From Candidatus Thiodiazotropha sp. (ex Myrtea sp. 'scaly one' KF741663) (GTDB lineage: Bacteria; Pseudomonadota; Gammaproteobacteria; Chromatiales; Chromatiaceae), in the NCBI GenBank assembly GCA_025655555.1, contig JAHXIQ010000005.1, positions 357,195-421,194 on the forward strand: 64,000 nucleotides of DNA, read 5' to 3'. Of this stretch, positions 17,993 through 27,373 are shown in pieces. The number at the start of each line of letters is the position of its first letter. Position 1 is the first letter of the stretch. Under the pieces are notes generated by a model. The model made no database searches. It was given only the letters and a program-made list of their open reading frames with translations, and had not been told where the DNA came from. A program made the translations under genes and the position numbers.

Positions 17993-18934
17993 ATGCACGG
18001 GTTGCGAGGATTATTGGTTGTAATGAATCTATTCCTGCTGAATGTCGCTTTGAGCACGGCATCAGCGGCCTCTCTCAATGGCTTCGATCTCAGGGATGCC
18101 CTGATACCTTCCCAGGAGATCTTTCATGGCGGGCCAGGAAAGGATGGTATTCCTGCGATTGATGAGCCCAGGTTTGAGCGGGTGAGTGATGCCGATTGGT
18201 TGAACGACGATGACAGAGTCATGGGTATCAGCTTATCGGGCACCCACAAGGCATACCCTCTGCGGATTCTCAACTGGCACGAGATCGTCAACGACCGGAT
18301 TGGCGGGCGGCCTGTGGTTGTCTCCTACTGTCCCCTCTGCGGTAGCGGCTTGGTCATGTCAGCCCGGGCAGACGGCTTGGATCTGAAGTTCGGTGTTTCA
18401 GGACTCCTCTACAAGAGCGATATGCTGCTCTATGACAGAAAGACTGAGTCGCTGTGGTCACAAATGATGAAGCAGGCGATATCTGGTGATCTACAAGGGA
18501 CTAAACTCTTACTGCTGACTTCGCAAAACACCACCTGGAAGGATTGGAGAACAGCGCATCCGGATACGGTTGTACTCTCAAGAGAGACGGGATATGCCAG
18601 AAACTACTCGCGCAATCCCTACGCAGGATATGAAGATCAGCGTGATCTCTATTTTCCGGTCTCTGGGATAGATCCTCGCTATCACCCCAAACAGGCCACT
18701 CTTGGTATCGAACTGAATGGAAAGCACAAGGCCTACCCTCATGTGGAATTGGACAGAGCGGGTGGGCAAGTGGAGGAAGCCTTTGCAGGGCAGGACCTGA
18801 TCATACGCTACGATCGTACCAATCAATCGGCTTGGATTGAGACCCCTCTGGGTGAGAGACTGCCAACGATAGAGAGTTTTTGGTTTGCCTGGATGGCGTT
18901 TCATCCGGATTCTGAGGTATTTGAGGCCAATTAA
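17993..18934 (+). CDS. DUF3179-domain exported protein
   Basis: 313 residues with an N-terminal signal peptide (LRGLLVVMNLFLLNVALSTA, cleavage near ASAAS). The DUF3179 domain shows AYPLRILNWHEIVNDRIGG, VSYCPLCGSGLVM with a C-x-x-C pair, and GVSGLLYKSDMLLYDR. DUF3179 proteins are periplasmic or surface proteins of unknown activity; the conserved Cys-Pro-Leu-Cys and His suggest metal binding. I chose the ATG at 17993 because GAGG lies 7 nt upstream; an upstream TTG in frame overlaps a palindrome. Confidence 0.82.
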   Translation: MHGLRGLLVVMNLFLLNVALSTASAASLNGFDLRDALIPSQEIFHGGPGKDGIPAIDEPRFERVSDADWLNDDDRVMGISLSGTHKAYPLRILNWHEIVNDRIGGRPVVVSYCPLCGSGLVMSARADGLDLKFGVSGLLYKSDMLLYDRKTESLWSQMMKQAISGDLQGTKLLLLTSQNTTWKDWRTAHPDTVVLSRETGYARNYSRNPYAGYEDQRDLYFPVSGIDPRYHPKQATLGIELNGKHKAYPHVELDRAGGQVEEAFAGQDLIIRYDRTNQSAWIETPLGERLPTIESFWFAWMAFHPDSEVFEAN

Positions 18935-19005
18935 GGACGCTTTGAACCAGTCATGGGCGGCCGATATGGGATGACTCCATCCTGTATTCATGAAAATATA
19001 TACGA

Positions 19006-19470
19006 ATGATCAAGTCTATACAGCGCTTCTTTGATACGTATCTCGCACCAGAAAATGATTACCAGCCGCAAAATCATGAAGCGCGTATCAGACTCGCCGT
19101 AGCTGCACTGCTGCTGGAGATTGCGGAATCGGACTTTTCCCGTTCTTCAGATGAGAAGCAAGAGATCGTCAATATAGTCCGGAACGACTTCAATTTGACT
19201 GATGCACAGGCAGAGGCCCTCTTTTCACTGGCCGAGAGGGAGCATGCGGAGTCCACGGACTATTTCCAGTTTACCCGTCTGATCAATCAACACTATACGG
19301 CCGACGAGAAGATAGGATTGGTCGAGGCGCTTTGGCGCGTGGCATTCGCCGACAAAGTGTTACACGATCATGAAGAGCACGTGATCAGACGGCTGTCAGA
19401 CCTGATTCATGTCTCCCATAAGGATTTTATTGCAGCCAAACACAGAGTCATGCAGACCTGTCAGCCATGA
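19006..19470 (+). CDS. TerB-family protein
   Basis: 154 residues, all helical. RIRLAVAALLLEIAESDF and LVEALWRVAFADKVLHDHEE give the repeated acidic metal-binding pattern of TerB (tellurite resistance B) domains, with the second E/D-rich helix pair at ADKVLHDHEEHVIRRLSDL. TerB-like proteins bind divalent metals at the membrane face; many single-domain members have no link to tellurite. It follows the DUF3179 gene by 71 nt on the same strand and may be cotranscribed. Confidence 0.8.
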   Translation: MIKSIQRFFDTYLAPENDYQPQNHEARIRLAVAALLLEIAESDFSRSSDEKQEIVNIVRNDFNLTDAQAEALFSLAEREHAESTDYFQFTRLINQHYTADEKIGLVEALWRVAFADKVLHDHEEHVIRRLSDLIHVSHKDFIAAKHRVMQTCQP

Positions 19471-19631
19471 CAAGGTACACTGGCTTCAGGAAGGCAACGA
19501 CTATTAGTCCAGGGATCCCCACATCGGGTTGGAAAGCGGTTGAGGAGTTCATTTCCCACGAATCGCAGCTTGTCGTGATATATTTTTCAATACCATATAA
19601 ATAAGTAGCGGATCGTCCTGGATGTAGCATT

Positions 19632-21023
19632 ATGTCTGAGCACAATAAACAGAGCACCCCTGGAGGCGTACCTAGCAAAGGTCGTCTGTTGGTCGTCGAT
19701 GACGACACCCGGCATGCGGAGAGTCTTGCCATGATGGTCAGTAGCTGGGGCTACGACGTGGAAACCGCACCAGACGGGGCAAAGGCAGCAGGGATTCTGG
19801 TGACGCGTCCAGTCGATATCGTGCTTCTCGATCTGCATATGCCCGTCGCGGATGGCCACAAAGTCATGGACTTTATCCGCAAACGGAACCTGAAAAGCCG
19901 GGTGATCGCAATTTCCGGTGATCCCTCAATGGATGATGCCATCAAGTCACTGAAAAAAGGCGCCGACAATTTTATCCGTAAACCGGTAGCGCCGGTTACG
20001 CTCCTCAAAGCTATCGATGACAGCCTTAAACGACGTGCCAAGGATGTCGAAGCCGCTGATTTAAAACGCCGCATAGATACAAAAAACAGTCTTCACCGAC
20101 TGATGTTCGATGTGGCTCCCAACCTGTTGTTTTTGTTGGATGTGAGTGGACATTTTCGTATGGTGAACAATGTCTTTTCGAAGGTGACCGGCTATTCGAA
20201 GCAGGAATTGCTGGGCATGCACTGGAAATCGCTGGTGGAGAGCGATGAGGTCGAACGCATAGAGCATGTTTTTGAAGAACGCAGGACCACACCGGACCAG
20301 TTTCCCGAGGTTGATCTGCGCTTGAAATGCAAGGAGATGTCGGAACCGGACCTGGGGCAAAAGCCCAGGACAGTTTTAGTGGCGCTACAATCCCGGCGGC
20401 TCTACTCGATGCAGGATGACAAGAAGGTGTTTTTTGGGACCTACGGCGTTGCCCGGGATATCACCCACTACAACAAACTGGAAGAACTCAATAAATATCA
20501 GGAATTTCATGATGATCTGACCGGTCTGCCAAACCGGGTACTGTTTGACGACTACCTCAATTTCGCCCTGACCCAAGCCAAACACAGCGAGACCGGTCTG
20601 TGTCTCCTCAATATCGTTCTGGATGACCTAAAACAGGTCAACGAGCGTTATGGCCACGCAGCCGGTGACGTTTGTCTCAAAGCCCTGGCTACCCGTTTAA
20701 AACGGCAGGTGCGTAAAGGCGATACGTTGGCCCGTATCGACGGTAGTGAATTCCTCCTGTTGTTGCCGAATATTCGAGAAGAGAAGTCGGTGATCCATCT
20801 ATCTGAAAAGATCAGAATGGCATTGACCTATCCTGTGATCGTTGACGGGAAAAGTATCAGCTTGCAGATCACCGTCGGTACCTCACTGTTTCCCCGTGAT
20901 GGTGAAAATACCGAGGATCTGCTGCAGCATGCAAAGACCGACTTTAGCGCATTGGCTAAGACAAGAAAGAGACAACAGGCGACCAGTTCAAACTGGATAA
21001 AACTGATCAAGTCGAATCCCTGA
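19632..21023 (+). CDS. Response regulator-PAS-GGDEF protein with degenerate GGDEF motif
   Basis: 463 residues. A receiver domain comes first (LLVVDDDTRHAES, phosphoacceptor Asp in VLLDLHMP, Lys in FIRKPV), then a PAS domain (~150-290, NLLFLLDVSGHFRMVNNVF), then a GGDEF fold (~300-450). The signature is RIDGSEFLLLLP, so GGDEF reads DGSEF, and the metal-binding segment is LDDLKQVNERYGHAAGD. Loss of the second Gly and the Asp predicts little or no diguanylate cyclase activity; the domain may instead bind GTP or act as a scaffold. The gene is monocistronic with a preceding 160-nt gap. Confidence 0.85.
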   Translation: MSEHNKQSTPGGVPSKGRLLVVDDDTRHAESLAMMVSSWGYDVETAPDGAKAAGILVTRPVDIVLLDLHMPVADGHKVMDFIRKRNLKSRVIAISGDPSMDDAIKSLKKGADNFIRKPVAPVTLLKAIDDSLKRRAKDVEAADLKRRIDTKNSLHRLMFDVAPNLLFLLDVSGHFRMVNNVFSKVTGYSKQELLGMHWKSLVESDEVERIEHVFEERRTTPDQFPEVDLRLKCKEMSEPDLGQKPRTVLVALQSRRLYSMQDDKKVFFGTYGVARDITHYNKLEELNKYQEFHDDLTGLPNRVLFDDYLNFALTQAKHSETGLCLLNIVLDDLKQVNERYGHAAGDVCLKALATRLKRQVRKGDTLARIDGSEFLLLLPNIREEKSVIHLSEKIRMALTYPVIVDGKSISLQITVGTSLFPRDGENTEDLLQHAKTDFSALAKTRKRQQATSSNWIKLIKSNP

Positions 21024-21110
21024 CTGATAAAACAGATAACTCAAAGCCACAGATAGGTATTTACACGCGTCGATAGTCTGTATGTGTGGTGTTAAGGCTC
21101 AACAGGGCGC

Positions 21111-21136
21111 ATTGGATTAGTGTTAACAGGCCCTAA
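21111..21136 (+). repeat. Solo terminus of the GGCCTGTTAACACTAA repeat family
   Basis: Twenty-six bases ending TTAGTGTTAACAGGCCCTAA are identical to the right end of the element at 56332-56629. It lies between the response regulator-PAS-GGDEF gene and the convergent NtrC-like gene, whose stop codon (CTA on this strand, 21133-21135) falls inside it. Confidence 0.85.
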
Positions 21137-22473
21137 CTCTTCTTGCCTTTTTTACCCCGCGGTATACCGAACCGTTGCCGTCTTTCCCACAGTGCCTTAC
21201 GGCTGATACCTAGCTGTTTGGCGAGTTCGGTTTCTGTCATACCATCCTGATGCTCGATCACGAAATGGCGGAAATACTCTTCCAACGAGAGGTTATCGCC
21301 AGCGTTTTCGTTGCTCTGTCGGTTGGTGGCTATCTGGTGATCGATGGATAGCAGTTCAGGCGTAATGCTGTCTCCCTCACAGAGAATCACTGCCCGCTCG
21401 ATAGTATTCGCCAGTTCTCTGACGTTACCCGGCCAGTGATAACGTCGAATAGCCTCCATCGCGTTGCGGCTGAGTTTGAGAGGTAAACGATTGAGCTGTC
21501 TCGACGATTTTTCCAAAAGGAACTGGGCCAGCGCCTTGATATCGGCACCACGCTCCCTAAGGGGAGGGAGGGTCATCTCAACCACGCGAAGACGAAAATA
21601 GAGATCGCTACGGAATGTCTGTTGTTGTACCAGCTTACGGATATCGCGGTGGGTGGCGGCAATAATACGAATATCGGGCTGCAGGCCCGGTCTGTCGCCA
21701 CTGCCGCTATACTCATCACCCTGTAAAACGCGCAATAGTCTGGCCTGTGCCGGCATGGGTAATTCACCAACCTCATCCATAAAAAGCGTGCCGCCATGGG
21801 CCTGAGCAAGCAATCCACCTTTTCGTGTATCACTCTCGCTGGCATGCCCGAAGAGCTCTGTTTCTACCTGGTTTTCCGGCACGGCCGCACAATTGAAGAC
21901 GATGAAGGGTGACTGACTGCGGTGACTTTTCTCATGCAAAGCACGCGCAACCAATTCCTTTCCGGAACCCGATTCACCCAGGATCAATACCGTGGCATCG
22001 GTGGGGGCAACCTTGTTGATTCGATTGAAGACCTCACACATGGCAGGACACTCTCCCACCATGCCTTTGACCGGATAACTCTTTTCAACCTCACTTTTCA
22101 GCACTTCCTGTTGGCGCTGACTGAGGTCCTGTTTAATTGTGCGCTCGACAAGTATTAGCAGTTCATCGTGATCGAAAGGTTTAGCGATATAGTCGATTGC
22201 ACCCATCTTCATGGCATCAACGGCTGATCGGATGCTTGCGTAGCTGGTCATGATCAGCACGGGGACCGGAGCGGCCAGGTTGATGATTTCCGTACCAGGT
22301 AGTCCCGGCAGACGAACATCACTGATGATCAGGTCAAAGCTTTTTGGTGAGTGCTCAGCCTCTGCCTCTTCGATGGAACCGGCCTCAGATACCTGATAAC
22401 CGTGACGTTCCAGTAATCGTTTGACCGCACGACGAATTACGGTTTCGTCTTCAATAATTAATATTCGGCTCAT
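21133..22473 (-). CDS. NtrC-family response regulator lacking the GAFTGA sigma54 loop
   Basis: 446 residues. The receiver domain (ILIIEDETVIRR, phosphoacceptor in LIISDVRLPG, Lys in YIAKPF) is followed by an AAA+ domain with Walker A GESGSGKE, Walker B GGTLFMDEVGELP, and arginine-finger region FRSDLYFRL. A Fis-type helix-turn-helix ends the protein (MTETELAKQLGISRKALWERR). The loop that normally reads GAFTGA is replaced: ELFGHASESDTRKGGLL runs straight to the Walker B strand, about four residues shorter. Without GAFTGA, sigma54 contact is not expected. The gene overlaps the upstream kinase by 23 nt. The stop codon lies in a repeat terminus. Confidence 0.9.
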   Translation of the reverse strand: MSRILIIEDETVIRRAVKRLLERHGYQVSEAGSIEEAEAEHSPKSFDLIISDVRLPGLPGTEIINLAAPVPVLIMTSYASIRSAVDAMKMGAIDYIAKPFDHDELLILVERTIKQDLSQRQQEVLKSEVEKSYPVKGMVGECPAMCEVFNRINKVAPTDATVLILGESGSGKELVARALHEKSHRSQSPFIVFNCAAVPENQVETELFGHASESDTRKGGLLAQAHGGTLFMDEVGELPMPAQARLLRVLQGDEYSGSGDRPGLQPDIRIIAATHRDIRKLVQQQTFRSDLYFRLRVVEMTLPPLRERGADIKALAQFLLEKSSRQLNRLPLKLSRNAMEAIRRYHWPGNVRELANTIERAVILCEGDSITPELLSIDHQIATNRQSNENAGDNLSLEEYFRHFVIEHQDGMTETELAKQLGISRKALWERRQRFGIPRGKKGKKS

Positions 22474-25414
22474 GATGTAGTTGTGATGCCTTTGGAAGAT
22501 CGATGATGACCTTAGTGCCGGAGCCCGATTTTGAATCGATGCTAATGGCGCCTTTGTGATCGGAAACGATTTTATAAGCCATGGCTAGACCGAGCCCCGT
22601 GCCCTCACCAGGTGCTTTGGTGGTGAAGAAGGGTTCGAAAATGTAGCCCTGGTTCTCATCAGAAATACCCTCTCCCTGATCGATAACTTCAATACGCATG
22701 CAGTCAGCGATCTCACTGGCGCTCAATTCAACAGCACTGCCGGGAGATGATGCGTCACAGGCGTTGGTCAGGATATTCACCAGTACTTGTGAGAGACCCT
22801 GGCGGTCACCCTCAAGCGTCAGCTCTTTGGGGCAGAGATTCTCGCAACTGACCTGTCGGCCGTGGTGGGTTAGTTTCACCAGTCGAATTGCCTCGTCGGC
22901 CACCTCCTTGAGAGAGAATCGGCGTATGTCGGTGCCGATGCCGCCACTGCGGCTGAAGTTCATCAGCGTCTTGACGATGGCAGTAATGCGTTGGGTCTGA
23001 GTCAGTATCTCCTCGATGCTCTCTTTGACCAGTGTCGGTTCCTCTTCATGCCGCAAATTTTGTGCAAGAGATGCGATGCCAGTAACGGGATTGCCAATCT
23101 CATGCGCGACACCGGCTGCCAGGCGGCCAATGGAGGCAAGGCGTTCACTGTGGGCTAGCTCAGCCTCGAGGGTTTCAAGATTGGTCAGATCCTCCATCAG
23201 CATGACTTGGCTGGTACGAGCTTCTTCGACCGGATGATCGACAGGCATAGGGCCAGGAATAGCAGCCTTGTGCAGGTTGAACCATCGTGTGCTGTTTTCG
23301 TGGGACATCTCCAGATGGTAGATGTGCTCATCCGTGGCTGACGCAAAGCCGGCTAGCAGGTGACCCCAGGGCTCAGGAAGACGGTGTAGCGGTACACCTA
23401 CCGCATCGCGAGCACGCAGGCCGGTCATGACTTCCATCGCCAGGTTCCAGATGGTGACCGTGCGTAATTTATCAATCGTACAGACCCCCAAGGGGAGGTC
23501 CAGCAACACCTGTCGGTGGTAACGACGCAGATTATCCAGATCACCGCTGAGACCCCGAAGGCGGGAGCGGGAGTGCTCCAACTGGTCTTCAATAAAACGC
23601 ATGGAATCAGCAAGAGCGGTCTGGGTATGGATGTCCAACTGCAGCCGTCGATTGATTATCATGTGAGCGAGCTGAGGACCCAGCAGTCCCGAGAGGTTAC
23701 GTTCGATACGTTCACGTAATCGGCGCAGCTGTGACGGTCGGGTCTCGCTGGCTGACAAACTCAAGTCACTGAGTGCCTGTTTCACCTCCCGCTCGGCGGC
23801 TTCTCCGCCTAACATTTGTGCCAATTGCTTGGTGAACTGCGCTGAAGAGCCGGCGTTGACCATGCCGCCGAGGGGGATCATGGATTCACTGCAGCAGGCG
23901 CTGGCTGCCTCTTGTTCGCCGCGACTCTGTTTGCCCACCAGAGAACCGAATACAAACAGTAAAGTGTTAGCGGTGAGTGACCAGAAAGTGGCGAACTCCC
24001 ACTGGTCCATACCGGATGCTAGACGCAGGGCAGGTATGTCGAATTCGGTGCGGATAAAGCCTGAACTCTCCAGTAAGGGCAGCAGTAGTGTGGCGGACCA
24101 AATAGCGATGCCTGCCAATAATCCAAGAATCAGGCCAAGACGATTGGCACGCCGCCAATAGAGTAAACCGACAATACCCGGTAGGAACTGGACTACCGCC
24201 ACAAATGAGATCAGGCCCAGCTGTACCAGTCCCTGATGCTTCTCGAGTAATACATAGAAGCCATAACCGGCCATGATGATAAGGGCGATCAGAAGCCGCC
24301 GGCCAAGCAGCAGCCAGCGATAGAGGTTGACCTGCGGGTCGGGAAAATTGGTGGGGAGAAGAATGTGATTCAGCGTCATCGAAGAGAGTGCCAGCGTAGT
24401 GATGATCATCATCGCACTGGCGGAAGAGACACCGCCGATAAAGGCCAATATCGGGAGCCAGGAAGGACCGGCTTCCAGGCTCAGGCCAAGAACAAAGTAG
24501 TCCGGATGGACTTTCAGTTGTAACGATTCACCTGCCCACAGAATCAGCGGAATCGGTAGATTGATTAAGAGAAGGAACAAAGGAAAGGCCCAGCTGGCGG
24601 TACGCAGGGCCTTGGGCTCGAGATTCTCTGTAAAGAGCATATGAAACTGTCGCGGCAGCAAGAAGGCAGCGGCAAAAGCAAGCAGTAGTAAGGTGGCCCA
24701 GGGGCCCTCCCTGACTGGCTGATAGAGCCGTTCAATTGCTTCCGGGTGAGCACGTAGCCATTGATCGAGGCCATCCAGTCCGCCGAAGACGCCAACCAGT
24801 GCAGTAATACCGATGATGAGTAGTGCCAGCAATTTGACCAGCGATTCGAAGGCGATTGCCGCAACCAGGCCGCGGTGTTTTTCCCGGCTGGTACTGTGCC
24901 TGGCACCAAACAGTATGGCGAAGACCACCAGTGTGCTACAGAAGATGAGCGCAAGACTGCGCGGCGCTACTGATTGACTGACGACAGTCATGGAGTCGGT
25001 GACTGCACGGATCTGCAACGCAATGTAGGGTAGGGTGCCGAGCAGCATAAAGAGAGTGACCAGAATGCCGGCCAGCTGGCTCCGGTAACGGAAAGCGAAC
25101 AGATCCGCCAATGACGTCAACTGATACTCTTGGGTTAATCTAAGAATCGGCTGGAGCAGCAGGGGTGATAGGGCAAACGCCAGCGTGACACCCAAATAGA
25201 TGGTGAGAAAGAGGTAACCCTGCGTCTGGGCAAAGCCCACACTGCCATAATAGGTCCAGGAGGTCGCATAGACACCCAGAGAGAAGACATAGACCATGGG
25301 ATGGCGAATCAGCTTCTCTGGCAATCTCCCGCTGTCGGCTGCGTAGGCAATCAGAAATAGCAGAACCAGATAGGTGAAACCGACACCGAACAGCAGTCCT
25401 AGATCATGGGTCAT
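22451..25414 (-). CDS. Sodium/solute symporter-fused sensor histidine kinase (CrbS-like)
   Basis: 987 residues. The first ~480 form an SSS transporter fold (TSWTYYGSVGFAQTQGYLF, YQLTSLADLFAFRYRSQ), followed by a STAC-like linker (~510-620), a PAS domain (~625-750, VLLDLPLGVCTIDKLRTV), HisKA with phosphoacceptor His in LAAGVAHEIGNPVTG, and an HATPase domain (NILTNACDAS; GEGTGLGLAMAYKIV). CrbS-type kinases sense a transported solute and control acetate use through acs. The adjacent response regulator overlaps by 23 nt. Linkage to acs ~10 kb away supports an acetate-switch role, but the partner regulator here is NtrC-like, not the LuxR-type CrbR. Confidence 0.92.
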   Translation of the reverse strand: MTHDLGLLFGVGFTYLVLLFLIAYAADSGRLPEKLIRHPMVYVFSLGVYATSWTYYGSVGFAQTQGYLFLTIYLGVTLAFALSPLLLQPILRLTQEYQLTSLADLFAFRYRSQLAGILVTLFMLLGTLPYIALQIRAVTDSMTVVSQSVAPRSLALIFCSTLVVFAILFGARHSTSREKHRGLVAAIAFESLVKLLALLIIGITALVGVFGGLDGLDQWLRAHPEAIERLYQPVREGPWATLLLLAFAAAFLLPRQFHMLFTENLEPKALRTASWAFPLFLLLINLPIPLILWAGESLQLKVHPDYFVLGLSLEAGPSWLPILAFIGGVSSASAMMIITTLALSSMTLNHILLPTNFPDPQVNLYRWLLLGRRLLIALIIMAGYGFYVLLEKHQGLVQLGLISFVAVVQFLPGIVGLLYWRRANRLGLILGLLAGIAIWSATLLLPLLESSGFIRTEFDIPALRLASGMDQWEFATFWSLTANTLLFVFGSLVGKQSRGEQEAASACCSESMIPLGGMVNAGSSAQFTKQLAQMLGGEAAEREVKQALSDLSLSASETRPSQLRRLRERIERNLSGLLGPQLAHMIINRRLQLDIHTQTALADSMRFIEDQLEHSRSRLRGLSGDLDNLRRYHRQVLLDLPLGVCTIDKLRTVTIWNLAMEVMTGLRARDAVGVPLHRLPEPWGHLLAGFASATDEHIYHLEMSHENSTRWFNLHKAAIPGPMPVDHPVEEARTSQVMLMEDLTNLETLEAELAHSERLASIGRLAAGVAHEIGNPVTGIASLAQNLRHEEEPTLVKESIEEILTQTQRITAIVKTLMNFSRSGGIGTDIRRFSLKEVADEAIRLVKLTHHGRQVSCENLCPKELTLEGDRQGLSQVLVNILTNACDASSPGSAVELSASEIADCMRIEVIDQGEGISDENQGYIFEPFFTTKAPGEGTGLGLAMAYKIVSDHKGAISIDSKSGSGTKVIIDLPKASQLHHEPNINY

Positions 25415-25598
25415 GATGGCGGCTGTGTATCCAGGCGATAAATAAGATGATCGCGAGCCATAGCAAATAGGGGACGTACCAGGGGCTGTCGTATGAGGTC
25501 CACCAGATCATGACAGGTGTGGACAGCAGGAGAATAATCAGCAGACCGAGTGCCAGAGTTCTATCGAGTTGACGTTCTGGGGGCGGGGTTTCTCGCAT
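25404..25598 (-). CDS. Small two-helix membrane protein upstream of the symporter-kinase
   Basis: 64 residues. Two hydrophobic helices (TLALGLLIILLLSTPVMIWW and YVPYLLWLAIILFIAWI) are linked by TSYDSPW; the end is HSRHHDP. It overlaps the kinase gene by 11 nt, so it is translationally coupled and probably an accessory to the SSS-kinase. A small protein at this position is common beside such kinases. Function is unknown. Confidence 0.75.
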   Translation of the reverse strand: MRETPPPERQLDRTLALGLLIILLLSTPVMIWWTSYDSPWYVPYLLWLAIILFIAWIHSRHHDP

Positions 25599-25798
25599 CT
25601 CTAGAGCCTAGCAGTTGTTACCGAATGTAACAACTTCAATAGGCCTGGTTGACCCTATTCATGCCCTATGGTGTACGTGGCAGGCAATCCGGCTTCAAAG
25701 ATCAGGCGAACGACTTGTACGAACCTGCGATGATGCCATCAGGTCCGAACCTCTTGCGTTTGTTCGTAAAAAGGTCTGATTTATCTCTTCCCGCTGAG

Positions 25799-26761
25799 TT
25801 ACTTCTTACCGTGTACGCCTTCAATTATTTCATGTAGTTTCGCAGCCAGTTCGGTGGGCTCGAATTTGGGTACATAGGCATCTGCACCGACGCCCTTGCC
25901 CAGTGCCATATTGGCATCTGCGGATAGAGAGGAGTGCATGACGATAGGAATATCACTAAACCGGGGGTCTTCCTTGATCTTCTTGGTCAGTACATACCCA
26001 TCCATCTCCGGCATCTCCACATCTGTCAGGATGATCTGTACGAAATCACTCGTCTTGTGATCTGTGGCCTCTGCGCGTTCGGCAATCTCTCTCAGTTTAT
26101 CCCAGGCTTCGGAACCATTCTTAGTGCCGATAAATTTAATCCCCATGTGGTTCATGGCTCGGATGATCTGATCCCGCGCCACAGCAGAGTCATCGGCGAA
26201 CAGCAGGGTGATGTCACTGTCCCCAACATCCTGAATACCTTCGAATATATCTGAGTTTTGGCCAAAACCGGATGTCTGGCTGAGGACCATCTCTACATCC
26301 ATGATCATGACCAGACGTTTATCTTTCAATTCGGTGACGGCAGTCACCAGGCCACCATGCTGTTGAGCCATCATGGCGGGTGGCACCTTGACGTCCTCCC
26401 AGGCCAGACGTTCGATGGTGTCGACCGAATGAACCAGGAAGCCCTGCACGTTCTTGTTGTACTCAGTGACGATCAGGATTTCAGGTTTGTCTTCTGACTG
26501 AACTTTACAAAAATCAGGCAGATTGATGACTGGTATCATGTTACCGCGCAGACTGACCATGCCTTCTACAGAGGATGGCATGTCGGGGGCATGAGTGATC
26601 TCAGGAACCAGCATGACCTCTCTGACCTTGAAGACATTCACGCCATAGGTTTCCTCACGTCCTGTACGAGTATCCTTTCCTAGGCTGAAGAGCAGAACTT
26701 CCAGACGGTTGGTGCCGGCCAGACGGGTTCGATCATCGACGGATTTGATAAAGTTTGCCAT
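25799..26761 (-). CDS. cheV: Chemotaxis protein CheV
   Basis: 320 residues: an N-terminal CheW-like coupling domain (~1-170, with EETYGVNVFKVREVM and VEGMVSLRGNMIPVINLP) and a C-terminal receiver (~185-315; DDSAVARDQI, phosphoacceptor in ILTDVEMPEMDGY, Lys in YVPKFEP). CheV couples chemoreceptors to CheA and may act as a phosphate sink. The receiver's acidic pair reads FADDSA. It stands alone; no CheA, receptor or flagellar operon is in the window. Confidence 0.95.
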   Translation of the reverse strand: MANFIKSVDDRTRLAGTNRLEVLLFSLGKDTRTGREETYGVNVFKVREVMLVPEITHAPDMPSSVEGMVSLRGNMIPVINLPDFCKVQSEDKPEILIVTEYNKNVQGFLVHSVDTIERLAWEDVKVPPAMMAQQHGGLVTAVTELKDKRLVMIMDVEMVLSQTSGFGQNSDIFEGIQDVGDSDITLLFADDSAVARDQIIRAMNHMGIKFIGTKNGSEAWDKLREIAERAEATDHKTSDFVQIILTDVEMPEMDGYVLTKKIKEDPRFSDIPIVMHSSLSADANMALGKGVGADAYVPKFEPTELAAKLHEIIEGVHGKK

Positions 26762-26971
26762 TTACATTACACCCAGACGTGGAACATATGACGGGAGGAG
26801 GGAAGTATCAGCCCTTCCAACCTGCCGCGACTATCACGAAATGTAGCGGTCATTCGGTTGAAAGCTTTAGTGATTTATCCGCTGTTGAGTGTGGACAAAT
26901 CATTGAACACTGGAAAAAGAACAGCTTTTGCACGAAGATCAGTGGTTGGTACTGAATGAGGAGAAAATGGC

Positions 26972-27355
26972 GTGAATCCGGAGAAGGTGCTTTTTGGTTT
27001 TTTTATCGTTCTGGCCCTGACACTCAACTTCGGCTTCTTCGTCGGAGAGCTGGATAATCCGGACCATCACCATGTTTACGAGCTATTTGCCGTGATCGTG
27101 GTCAACCTGGTCGCTACGGTGCTCAAATTTGGTGACCGCACGCAGATGGGGGCGGTCCTGTTGGCAACCAGTTTGGTGGCGATGTTGCAGCTGTTTGCTG
27201 CCGCTTTGGTCTGGACTGTCGTCGAGCACGTTACAGGGTCCGGCCTGACGCCTGTCGCAACCGCCAGTATCGTCTCTCTCTCGGGTGGCGCCATGCTGGC
27301 AAATGTGATCTCCGTGATCCTACTGATTATCGAGACTGTGATGCTGCGTCGGTAG
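26972..27355 (+). CDS. DUF6394-like membrane protein linked to K+ channel
   Basis: 127 residues with three to four helices: VLFGFFIVLALTLNFGFFVG, the segment VYELFAVIVVNLVATVLKFGD, LLATSLVAMLQLFAAALVW, and a C-terminal LANVISVILLIIETVM. The loop LDNPDHHHVYE carries a His cluster. It begins with GTG after GAGGAG (8 nt). The next gene, an RCK potassium channel, starts 18 nt later, so the protein is probably a channel partner. The DUF6394 assignment is from memory of this neighbourhood and is tentative. Confidence 0.65.
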   Translation: MNPEKVLFGFFIVLALTLNFGFFVGELDNPDHHHVYELFAVIVVNLVATVLKFGDRTQMGAVLLATSLVAMLQLFAAALVWTVVEHVTGSGLTPVATASIVSLSGGAMLANVISVILLIIETVMLRR

Positions 27356-27373
27356 CACGGCAAGGTCCCCTCC

